Source: Epiperipatus broadwayi
Lineage: Eukaryota > Onychophora > Udeonychophora > Euonychophora > Peripatidae
NCBI GenBank assembly: GCA_028023455.1
Contig: JAQFVV010006311.1
Span: forward strand, 1,908,147-1,972,146
DNA length: 64,000 nt
Reading direction: 5' to 3'
The notes under the pieces are model-generated. The model made no database searches and was not told the origin of the DNA. It saw nothing but the letters and a program-made list of their open reading frames with translations. Both the position numbers and the translations under genes were made by a program. The first letter of the stretch is position 1, and each line of letters begins with the position of its first letter. This document shows positions 36,817-46,560 of this stretch, in pieces.

Positions 36817-36820
36817 ATAT

Positions 36821-39800
36821 AAAAGGTGGCTGCAGAAAGGAGTTTGCTATTAACTGAAAGGAGACCCTTTGATTCCTCTTGGAGGCCTTAAAGGAACCGA
36901 GCAGGGCAAATTCCTAATGTCCACTCCATACGTTCTTGTCGTTGCAGCTGTTATTACTATATGTTTATTCATATAGTATACGAACATGGATGGGCTGCTC
37001 ACCAGTCAGCGTGGTGAGTTTATTGGCTTTTTACCTCTGAGTTTAAGATCAAGAAACACCATGGTCTTTCTTCTCAGTGCCTGATAAGGCAGAATGAATG
37101 TTTGTGTAAATGATAAAGATTTTTCCCAATTATACAATTATGACAGACAAAAATAAAGCATGGCCCTTAATCCCAGGAGGCTGTAAAGTCACCAACCAAG
37201 GCAGCGGTTGGTGGCCGAAGGCGGAGGGTGCTAAGAATATCCTGGAGGCGGACCCAGGCTGCCATTTGATGACGACTTTTTATTTAGGTACTTACAACTG
37301 CAGATCACTTTCAAGTGAAGGAAGATTGCAAGAATTAGAAGAAGAACTCTCTTATATTAAATGGGATATTATTGGACTTTGTGAAGTTAGAAGAGAAGGT
37401 GAAGAGACAATTGATTTAAAAAGTGGACATATGCTCTATTATAAAGGCACAAATATTGGAAATACAGGTGGAGTAGGATTCATTATAAATAAAAAGTGGA
37501 AGAACAATATTGTGGAGATTGATGGTGTATCAGACAGAGTGGCAAGATTAGTTATACAACTTAATAGCAGATATCAAATGCAGATAATTCAGGTTTATGC
37601 CCCAACAAGTTCTCTCAGTGATGAAGTAGTAGAAGATTTTTATATGGATGTACAAAAGGCTTTTGATCAGAGTAAACAACATTTTAAAATTGTTATGGGA
37701 GATTTTAATGCTAGAATTGGTAAACAAATGAAAGATGAAAGTGTTGTAGGTAATTTTGGTTATGGTAATAGAAATGAGAGAGGACATAGACTTGTGGAGT
37801 TTGCAGAAAAGGAAAAACTTTATATTATGAATTCTTTTTTTGAGAAAAATGTTAGAAGGAAATGGACATGGAAGCATCCAAATGAAGGTACAGCAGAATT
37901 GGATTATATTTTGACTAACAGGAAATACATATTTCAAGATTGTAATGTTCTTAATAAATTTAACACAGGAAGTGATCATCGATTAGTAAGGTGTAAGATA
38001 CATGTTAATGTAAAACTAGAGAGACAAAAATTATTAAGAAAAACTATATTTACAGTTGATATTCCTAATCTTCAGAAACATTCTAATGAATTTAAATTAG
38101 AACTTACAAATCGGTTTCAAGTATTAGTAGATTTTGAACATGATTCAGATTTGAATGAAATTAATATGAAAATAACTGATACACTTTTAAAAACTGCAGC
38201 AAAGATAGCTGGTAGAAAAAAGCAGCAATTGACTAATAAAATTTCTACTGAGACTAGAGAACTTATGAAGAAAAGAAGGAATATGAAGATATGCAAGAAT
38301 GATGCATTAAAAAGAATTGAATATCTCGAATTTTGTAAAATGGTGCGGAAAAGAGTTGAAAATGATATAAGAAAGTATAACTGTGAACTAGCAAGAAAAG
38401 CTGTAGAAGAAAATAAAAGTCTTAAGAATGTAAAACAACATTTTGGTATTGGTAGGAAATTTATATCTGCAATAAGGAAAAAAGATGGAATTATTACTAA
38501 AAAGAGGGATGACATTATGAAATTGGTAGAAGATTTTTATCAAGAATTATATAGTAATAAAGAACAAGTACCTCCTATATCTATTACATCTTCCGAATTG
38601 CCCAGAATTTTAAATGAAGAAGTGAGAAATGCAATTAAATCTATGAAAAAAGGAAAGGCTCCAGGTAATGATGGAATTATAATTGATATATTAAAAGAAG
38701 CAGGTGAAGAAACAGAAAAAATATTAGCAAAGTTATATACCAAATGTCTAAATGATAAAGATGTACCGGATGATTGGAAGAATGCAGTAATAATATTAAT
38801 ATTTAAAAAAGGTGATAAAGAAGATATTAGAAATTACAGACCTATCAGCCTTTTATCAGTTTTATATAAAATTTTTACCAAGATAATTACAACTCGTCTA
38901 CAGAGAACCTTGGATTTCACCAACCAAGAGAACAAGCTGGATTTAAAAGTGGTTTTAGTACAGTAGATCATATTCAAGTATTGAGAGAAGTTATAGAAAG
39001 GACAAATGAATATGAGTTGTCATTATGTTTTGGATTTGTAGATTATGAAAAGGCATTTGATTCTATAAACATTTCTTCAGTGATTAAAGCATTGGATCAT
39101 CAAGGTATAGATCCAGGATATTGTCATATTTTAAAGAATATTTATAAAAATGCAACAGCAACAATTAGATTACATAATGATACTGGGAAAGTCAACATTG
39201 AGAAAGGTGTAAGACAAGGTGACTCCATATCTCCAAAACTTTTTACAGCAGTGCTTCAAGAAGTATTTTGTGGATTAAAATGGGAAACTAAAGGAGTGAA
39301 AGTAAATGGAGATTATTTAAGTCATTTAGATTTGCAGATGATGTAGTTGTTTTTGCAAGTAATGCTTCCGAGCTGCAGGAAATGTTGCAGGAGTTATCAG
39401 ATGAAAGTAGGAAAGTAGGACTAAAGATAAATGTTAAAAAGACTAAAGTAATGTTTAATCGATTTTCTCAAAATATGAAAATAAAGATTGATTATGATGA
39501 ATTAGAAGAAGTTAAGAGTTACAAATACCTTGGTCAGATTATTAATACAGATGGAAACATAATAGAGGAAATTAATCATAGAATTAAACTTGGTTGGAGT
39601 GCTTTTGGTAGAAATAACTTGATATTAAAAGGAAATATGCCTATGTGTTTGAAAAGAAAGGTTTTTAACAAATGTGTTTTACCAGTTCTTACTTATGGAT
39701 CTGAGACTTGGACACTTAATAGAAGATCAATACAGAGACTTCAGACCACTCAAAGAAGTATGGAGAGATGTATGTTGGGAGTAAGAAGAAGAGATCGAAA

Positions 39801-40119
39801 ACGCAATGTATGGGTAAGAGAACAAACAGGTGTTACTGACCTCATTGAAAAAATTAAAAAATTGAAGTGGAATTGGGCTGGACATATTGCTAGAAGAGAT
39901 GATAATAGATGGACAATTGAAATTTTAAACTGGATTCCAAGAGATTGTAAAAGACCCAGAAGGAGACCACATGTAAGATGGATGGATGAAATAAGAAAAT
40001 GTGTAGGGGTGATGTGGAGAAGAGAAGCTAAAGATCAGAGAAGATGGATTAAACTTGGAGAGACCTTCATCCTGCAGTGGATTGATAGTGGTTGATAATG
40101 ATGATGATGATGATATCAA
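36821..40119 (+). mobile_element. RTE-like LINE, copy 2 (nearly full length)
   Basis: Runs from a 5' untranslated region (AAAAGGTGGCTGCAGAAAGG) through endonuclease and reverse transcriptase to a (TGA)n tail at 40092-40113, as is typical of RTE-type elements. The other copy at 3066-6600 shares both ends. Its 5' end abuts the target duplication of the LARD-like element, so the LTR element integrated at or very near its upstream border. The ORF order and short 3' untranslated region match the RTE/BovB group. Confidence 0.85.
37140..40095 (+). pseudogene. RTE-like endonuclease/reverse transcriptase polyprotein, two frameshifts
   Basis: Start chosen at ATG 37140, because ATGACAGACAA is conserved in copy 1, while the open frame extends upstream to 37110. 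An apurinic-type endonuclease covers about residues 50-290: TYNCRSL, then [10 protein letters not shown] (near residue 186) and GSDHRLV (near 280), with catalytic Asn, Asp and His positions present. RT follows: [45 protein letters not shown] and the FADD box (about 39331-39342). Single-base losses near 38918 and near 39330 put the RT into other frames. The C-terminus has RRPHVRWMDEI. Function: nicks target DNA and copies its own RNA into it. Encoded protein is not continuous, so this copy is inactive as read. Confidence 0.85.
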
Positions 40120-40351
40120 AAAGGTAACTATGAATTTAACTCTTTTGTTAATGTGGAAGTTTATTTTGATAAAAACATTTTACGGCTGTAATTATTACAT
40201 CGTAAATAAATTTAGAAAAATTTTGTCTACATAATAAAAAGAAAATATTGCCCAATTATTTAAAATAGGGACAACATTATGAAATTTATGTAAAATTTTT
40301 ATAAAGAACTATATAATAAAAAGAATAAAAAGCAAAGCCCTCTATAATTAT

Positions 40352-40690
40352 GATAACATCTTTTGAAAGCAGCTGTTCATTTTATTACCATCTAATATAA
40401 GCTAGAATTATCAGTAATTATCAAATGCTTATGAAATTCCTATCATTAATATTTGAACTTCCATCTTCAGACTGGTTTCTGGATTTGCATTTATCAATGA
40501 GGCCTGGGATTCAGAATTGGAAAGAATGCATATATGCCTTCAGCAATCATCTACTTTAACTCTATTTTACCTGTCAAGCTAAAACTTGAATTTCAAATCA
40601 AAGGATTTGAATCCAAATCAACTTTTTTGGATTGTTATACATATCTGAATCCAATTCTGCAACTATATATTTTAGTGCCTTCAATACTTT
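40352..40690. mobile_element. palindromic element, degenerate copy 6
   Basis: Left part resembles the copies at 15390 and 25850 (ATCTAATATAAGCTAG, CAGTAATTATCAAATGCTTA) and includes a minus-strand hammerhead remnant at about 40462-40505: TTGATAA in place of CTGATGA, intact GAAAC-CA-GTC, and only three stem I pairs. The second half is barely recognisable. Confidence 0.45.
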
Positions 40691-40734
40691 TTTAGTTGTA
40701 GATATTTTATTTCGCTGGTTAAGTATAAAATTTT

Positions 40735-41992
40735 AAATATTTTAAATGAAGAAATGAGACTGGCAGTGAAATTTATAAAAAATTAAAAAAATTCCTGGAA
40801 AGGATGAAATTATTATTGATATTTTAAAAGAATCAACTGAAAAAAATAGAAAAATTGTTGATAAAGTTATATACCAAATGTCTAAATAATAAGATATACT
40901 AGATTATTATTTAAGAAAAATCTAAAAGAAAATATTAGAAATTATAAATATATTAATTTTTTCATAGTTATAAACAAGATATTTATTAAGATATTACAAT
41001 TCAGTTACAAAGTCTTTGGGCTTAAATCAACAAAAATAGTAATTCTGGATTTAAAAATTGTACTATATAGAAAGGAGTATAGAGTATGAGTTTCTTTTGA
41101 CTTTAGATTTGTAAATTATAAAAAGGTATTTGATTCTATAAGAATTTCAGCAATGATTAAAATTTCAGAATATATATTGTCAAATTCTGAAAAACATTTA
41201 TCAATATTCATCAACAATGATTAGACTATTTTGTGGCACTATGTAGATTAACACAGGTGATTCCATATCTCCAAAACTTTTTAAAAACAGTTTTGTGGAA
41301 ATATTTTGTGGATTATAATGAGAATCATTAGATTTTTATAGTTAATGTGGTTATTTCTGCAAATAAGAGTTCTGAGCTATAAAAAATGTTACAAGAGTTA
41401 TCAGATAAAGGTAAGAAAGTAGGTTTAAAGATTAATGTTAAAAAGATTAAAGCAGTGATTTAAAAAGGAGAAAATAGAGATTGATAATAATAAATTAGTC
41501 AGATTATTAATACACATGAAACATAGTTATAGAAATTTATTATAAAATTAAGCTTGGGTGGACTTCTTTTATAATAATTTAATATTAAAAGAAAATATTC
41601 CTATTCTTGAGTGCTTGAAAGGACAATTTTTAATAAATGTATTTAATCAAAACGGAATCTTCAAACTACATTGCAAAGTATGGAGAGATGTATATTAGAA
41701 ATAACAAGAAGTGGTCAAAAGCAAAATGCATGCATTAGAAAATAAATAGGTATTATCAACACCATTAAAACAAGTAAGAGATTATTGGAATGGAGTTAGG
41801 ATAGATATATTGCTGGAAGAGATAACAATAGTTAGGAAAATAAAATTTTAAACTGAATTCTAAGATATTGCAGATAATGTTAGAGATCATTGGAGGTAAT
41901 AAGGAATGTTTTCTGGAAGTGATGTGGAGGAAGAAGACTATGAATCAAAGAAAGTACAGTGGATTGATAAAATTTGAAAATGATGATGATTT
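40735..41992 (+). mobile_element. RTE-like LINE, decayed 5'-truncated copy 3
   Basis: Follows the RTE coding sequence from the reverse-transcriptase start (AATGAAGAAATGAGA) to the GTGGATTGATA..ATGATGATGAT end, with many deletions and stops. It shares the region from the RT onward only, so it was truncated on insertion or later. It lies 600 bp downstream of copy 2 in the same orientation. Confidence 0.75.
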
Positions 41993-42586
41993 TAATATTT
42001 ATATAGAGTGATAGATAGGAATAAAATGTACTGTACATAATGCTGGTTCAACAAGTAAAGTATCTTTGTTTTATTTATATATGATTAATATTCATTAAAA
42101 TAATCAATTTAAAACAAAATTGAAATAGACAACTCACTATAAATATATAAAAAAAATTATTATATCAATCCGGCTTTCATTCTTTAATGGAACCTTTTTA
42201 AAATGTTTCTTTTTAAACAATTACATAACCAAGTATCCTATAGCACTTCCCCAATAGACATTATTTACATTACAATAAATATAATTATTAAAATTCATAC
42301 ATTAAATATAATTAATAAAATACATATATGTACCTAAAAATAATTAAACTTATTACTGTCCTCTCCCCCCCCATAATATGTATATATACAAATAATGTAA
42401 AAAAAAAATAAAAACAACAAAATAATCACTTTTATTTTTAAAATTATAATTCTAAAGTTTCCTATAACCTAACAATGCCAATTTTCCCCCTAATTGTGCT
42501 TGACCTTTAACCATGTTTACACATTTGTTTAAATTTTTTTGGATATACAAAGTTTCATAACATTATCTTTTCTTATAATTTTTAAC

Positions 42587-42805
42587 TTACTTTATTATCT
42601 GAATATTTTTTTCACAATTCATTTTATGTCCAGTATCCAAAAAATGTATATATGGCCCTGATCTTATATTCTTTCTGTTAATTGCCCTATGATGCTCCTT
42701 ACCTCTTTCCATGACAGTCTTTCCTGTCTGATCTATGTATATCATATTGCAAAAGTCACAATTAATTTTATAAATTAACCCTATCCTATTTTTAATATTA
42801 CCCAT
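42587..42805 (-). pseudogene. PLE GIY-YIG endonuclease domain
   Basis: Open frame of 72 codons with GLIYKINCDFCNMIYIDQTG (GIY..YIG variant), KTVMERGKEHHRAI (the conserved Arg and His of the nuclease helix) and FLDTGHKMN. The catalytic Glu-bearing end continues past a stop. The equivalent domain of the right copy is at about 45830-46182. Part of a broken polyprotein. Confidence 0.75.
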
Positions 42806-42898
42806 CCTTTTTGAGTTACACCTCCATTTTCCTAAAGATTTACTATTTTTCCATCCTATCTCTTATTTTATCAATATCTTATGTAAATGCTTTAAATG

Positions 42899-43082
42899 TA
42901 GAACCCAAACCCACTTGCTATTTGTATACCCATGCCTTATATTATCTTTTGTATTATTCTTATTATTTCTGAAAATCTTTTTAATATCTTTAGAACCCAA
43001 ACCCACTTGCTATTTGTATACCAATGCCTTATACTATCTTTTGTATTCTTATTATTTCTGAAAATTTTTTTAATATCTTTTT
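42899..43082 (-). repeat. 92-bp tandem duplication in the PLE
   Basis: AGAACCCAAACCCACTTGCT at 42900 recurs at 42992, with the following bases repeated nearly exactly. The right PLE copy lacks it, so it arose after the copies separated. Confidence 0.8.
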
Positions 43083-43507
43083 TTTTTATATCCCATACTA
43101 ACATGATCTTGCTCAACTTCCAGTTTCTATTCAAATACTTCTTTTATGTTCAATGTTAACCTACCATTTTTTTAATTTAAACCCTTTCAAAACTGCTATT
43201 TTCTGTGACCATGGCTGATATGAATTTGGATCAATTATACCTCTTTTTTTTATTCTTAATATAATGTTTAATAAGTATTTCATCATTAATCCCATTTCTT
43301 AAAAAAATGTATAAATACTTTAAACCCTTCTCCTCTTTTTCCATTGCAAACTTAATATTGTATATATTATTGTTCAATTCTTTAAATGCATTAACAATAC
43401 TACTACTATTACTTATTACAACTATATCATCAACATATTTATGATATTCTAGAATTTCCTTACTTTTATATACTTATCAATTATATTTTCCTTCATATAG
43501 TCAATGA

Positions 43508-43927
43508 TCAAGTCCTATTAATAGAGCAACCCATAACCCTTCCCTTTGTTATATTCCAAAATTTTTCATTGTATTTAAAATATAAAGCACCATTTATCAA
43601 TAATAATGCTTCTCTGATAATATATGACCATTCTTCTGAAATTATATTATTCCTTTTTATTTTATCAATAACTATTTTTATACTATCTTCTCTAGGTATA
43701 TTCTTATACATTTTTTCAGTATCAGATGATACAATCATTCCATTTCTGTTTATCTTTACATTATTTAAATTATCTATAAGTTCTTCTGAATTCCTAATAC
43801 AATACTTGCCAATACCTATTGTAATGAGAGTCTTTTTATATATTATATCACATAAATATTTAAGAATATAATTATTAAACTCTAATATCACTCTTGCTGG
43901 CATGTGTTCAAAGGCTGTAGGATACAA
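43508..43927 (-). pseudogene. PLE reverse transcriptase fragment
   Basis: 139 codons with PARVILEFNNYILKYL, VSSDTEKMYKNIPRED (the RT A-motif, Asp conserved) and GALYFKYNEKFWNITKGRVMG (the KGxxMG B-motif). The catalytic YVDD lies further on in another frame, near 43440, so the polymerase is interrupted. Typical of the PLE RT, which is related to telomerase reverse transcriptase. Confidence 0.75.
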
Positions 43928-44275
43928 ACATCTATATTCCTTTTAATTGTTTTATTTTCATGTAATTTAATAAAATCTTATATTTTGTTTTAATTCTATT
44001 TCCTGGATCTTTATCTTTTGGTAGCCTGCTTTACAATATTTTCTTTTATTTTTCTACCATAGTCCATTTTATTTAAAATAATAAACCTTGACCCTTTATC
44101 TTCACTTGTTACTATTAAGTGCTCATTATTTATCTTCTCCATAATCTGTCTTATTAGTGGGATTTTATCATTGATTATGATTGTCTCTATAGAGAAAGAT
44201 ATAATTGATAAGTATATAAAAAATAAGGAAATTCTGGAATATCATAAATATGTTAATGATATTGTTATATTTTGT

Positions 44276-45283
44276 AAAAGTATATTTATATTTACATTAG
44301 TATAAGTTTGTGCACTCCAGAAAAAGTAGAAAATATATTAGAGAAATATATTTAGATCACTAACTGATAAGTTGTAAATTTAATTAAATAATTTATGTTA
44401 ATTGCAATAAGAATATTGCAATTGATAAATTCCAAGAAATATTTGCTGATTACAAATATTTCTTGATAAGTGATAACTTAATTAATGGAATACACTATAA
44501 ATTATCTTATATGGAAATGAATTCCTAAGACACCAATTAATTAGTTATAGACCTAAAAACATTACTATATATGGAAGAAAGTAATTAATTGTGTAAGTAA
44601 TTAAAAACTGTAAATAGAGTAAGCAACAAGGAGTGTGGTGCATTTTTCAGTTCTTGTTGGTGAGAGATGTAAATGACAGGAGTTTCAGTGAGTGTGCAGC
44701 ACTCAGTTAAAATGTGTTCATGGGCGGTAGGCTGAACAGGCCCAAAGAGTTTGGGAAACCAAAGCTGAGGAAACTGTATGGATAGCAGCTAGATATGAAG
44801 AGTTGATTTTTCAGTGGATTTCCAGTGAGTTTACTAAAGGGATTGTTGCCAACAGATAGAAATCACTGCAGCTGAAAGAAGGTCATAGTGATGGTCGCAG
44901 TGCTCTATGATGAAGCCAGATGTGTTCACATGTAGCTGAATTGGACCAGGGCCAAAGTGTTTGGGAAACTGAGGCCAATGGAAACCATCTTGAAAGCAGC
45001 CAGATTTAAAGTTCATCAGGGAAAATGAACCAAAGAGAACTATATATATAAATTGTGTTATATGTGTAGCAATATCTCATCGGGGGAAGTTAACCAAAGT
45101 GAACAATACATGTGTCTAATATGTTATGTGTGTAGGAATACCTCATTGGGGGAACTTAATCATAGGGAACTATATATATATATATTTGGATTGCGAGTGT
45201 AGCAGACTGTTCACTATTCTTATTATGTATTATTTTGTTTGTTGGTATTCAGAATGCTTGCATTTTGAATACACAGCAGATAT
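44276..45283. mobile_element. insertion splitting the right PLE copy
   Basis: About 1 kb of sequence absent from the left PLE copy. The PLE sequence GATATTGTTATA before it and GATATAATTGTA after it are probably a 12-13-bp target duplication. The insert has no coding sequence. It contains two diverged 95-bp units (44711-44805 and 44926-45017, GTGTTCA..GGCC..AAAGNGTTTGGGAAAC) and three 65-bp units. Family unknown. Confidence 0.6.
45011..45205 (+). repeat. three tandem 65-bp units
   Basis: Units at about 45011-45073, 45074-45139 and 45140-45205, each with CTCATNGGGG(G)AA..TTAACCAAAG..GAAC and a GTGTAGNA ending, separated by short AT-rich stretches. Part of the insertion in the PLE copy. Confidence 0.75.
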
Positions 45284-45740
45284 AATTGTAATAGATAATA
45301 GTAGAAGTATTGTTAATGCATTTAAAGAATTGAACAATAATAAATATAATATTAAGTTTACAATGGAAAAAGAAGAGAAGGGCTTAAAGTATTTAGACAT
45401 TTTTTTAAGAAAAGGAATTAATTGTGAAATACTTATTAAACATTATATTAAGGATAAAGAAAAAAGAGGTATAATTGATCCAAATTCATATCAGCCATGG
45501 TCGTAGAAAATAGCAGCTTTGAAAGGGTTTAAATTAAAAAATGATAGGTTAACATTGAACATAAAGAAGCATTTGAACAGAAATTGGAAGTTGAGAATAA
45601 TCATGTTAGTATGGAATATAAACAAAAAGATATTAAAAAGATTTTCAGAAATAATAAAAATAATACAAAAGATAGTAAAGCATGGGTATACAAATAGGAA
45701 ATGGGTTTTGGTTCCATATTTATAGCATTTACATGAGACA

Positions 45741-46182
45741 TTGATAAAAGAAAAGTTACCTGATAATATTAAGATAGGATGGAAAAATAGTAAATCTTTA
45801 GGGAAATGGATGTGTAACTCAAAAAAGATGGGTAATATTAAAAATAGGCTAGGGTTGTTTAATAAAATTAGTTGTGACCTTAGCAATATGATATATATAT
45901 ATAGGTCTGACAGGAAAGACTACCATGGAAAGAGGTAAGGAGCATGATAGGGCAATTAACAGAAAAGATATAAGATCAGGGTCATATATACATTTTTTGG
46001 ATACTGGACATAAAATGAATTGTGAAAAAAATATTCAGGTAATAAAGTATATTAAAAATTACAAGGAAAGAAAATGTGAAACTTTGTATATTCAGGAAAA
46101 TTTAAACAAATGTGTAAACATGGATAAAGGTCCAGCACAAATAGGGGAGAAATGGGCATTGTTAGATTATTGGAAACTTTAG
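45741..46182 (+). pseudogene. PLE GIY-YIG endonuclease, right copy
   Basis: Two overlapping open frames give KKMGNIKNRLGLFNKISCD, a YIG-like segment damaged to MIYIYRSDRK, and, after a frameshift near 45925, MERGKEHDRAINRKD, SYIHFLDTGHKMN and a C-terminal VNMDKGPAQIGEKW. The DTGH motif and RxxEH helix are conserved, as in the left copy. Inactive by frameshift. Confidence 0.75.
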
Positions 46183-46560
46183 AGTTATAATTTCAAAAAT
46201 AAAAGGAAGGGATTATTATTATTGTTTTTGTTTTTTTTTAGATTATTTGTAATTATGTGTATATTATGGGGGGAAAAGAACTATAATAAGTTTAATCATT
46301 TTTATGTACATATATGTATTTTATTAATTATATTTAATGTATGTATTTTAATAATTCCATTTATTGTAATGTAATGTAATCAATGTCCTTGGGGAAGTTG
46401 CTATAGAGTAATTGGTCATGTGATTGTGTAAAAAGAAACATCTTGAAAAGTTTCCATTAAGGAATGAAAGCTGGATTGATGTATTAAATAATTTATTTAT
46501 TTATAATGAGTTATCTATTTCAATTTTGTTTTAAATTGATTATTTTTAATTTTATATATA

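Larger units (their letters stand above)
30409..36820 (-). mobile_element. pol-less LTR retrotransposon (LARD-like)
   Basis: Two 1.9-kb direct repeats bound a 1.3-kb centre. Both begin TGTAAC and end GGCTCA on the plus strand, and the whole is flanked by ATAT (30409-30412 and 36817-36820), a 4-bp target duplication typical of Gypsy-type integrases. A primer-binding-site-like sequence next to the 34919 repeat shows that transcription runs on the minus strand. The centre encodes no polymerase, protease or integrase, so the element would need another element's enzymes. It retains far more CpG than its surroundings and the LTRs differ at only scattered sites, so insertion is fairly recent. The left LTR is interrupted by LINE-B copy B4. 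Whether Gypsy, BEL or other is not certain. Confidence 0.75.
42080..44180 (-). mobile_element. Penelope-like element, left copy of head-to-head pair
   Basis: Minus strand: N-terminal LIVTSEDKGSRFI (PLE N-terminal motif, near 44080), the RT at 43508-43927 (DTEKMYKNIP in place of the usual DVxSLFTNVP), YHKYVDDIVV (catalytic YVDD box near 43440), and the GIY-YIG nuclease (42587-42805). Frames are broken several times. A 92-bp tandem duplication lies at 42899-43082. Its terminal part is repeated in inverted orientation at 46380-46560. RT and nuclease together carry out target-primed insertion. Confidence 0.8.
44187..46560 (+). mobile_element. Penelope-like element, right copy of head-to-head pair
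   Basis: Plus-strand copy of the same family, 5'-truncated in the RT: IEKDIIDKYIKNKEILEYHKYVNDIVI at 44187-44270 (YVND instead of YVDD), then a foreign insertion, then the rest of the RT (FKELNNNKYNIKFTMEKEEK, DPNSYQPWS) and GIY-YIG (45830-46182). The end of the element (about 46380-46560) mirrors 42080-42270. The left copy is longer at its 5' end, so the two meet head to head near 44180. Confidence 0.8.

Noticed and set aside
37548-38743. Minus-strand open frames opposite the RTE polyprotein
   Set aside because: Shadows of the plus-strand coding sequence; composition mirrors the sense codons.
36816-42170. Shared 12-mer ATCAATCCGGCT between the PLE terminus and the LTR end
   Set aside because: Too short and isolated to indicate common origin; flanking bases do not match.
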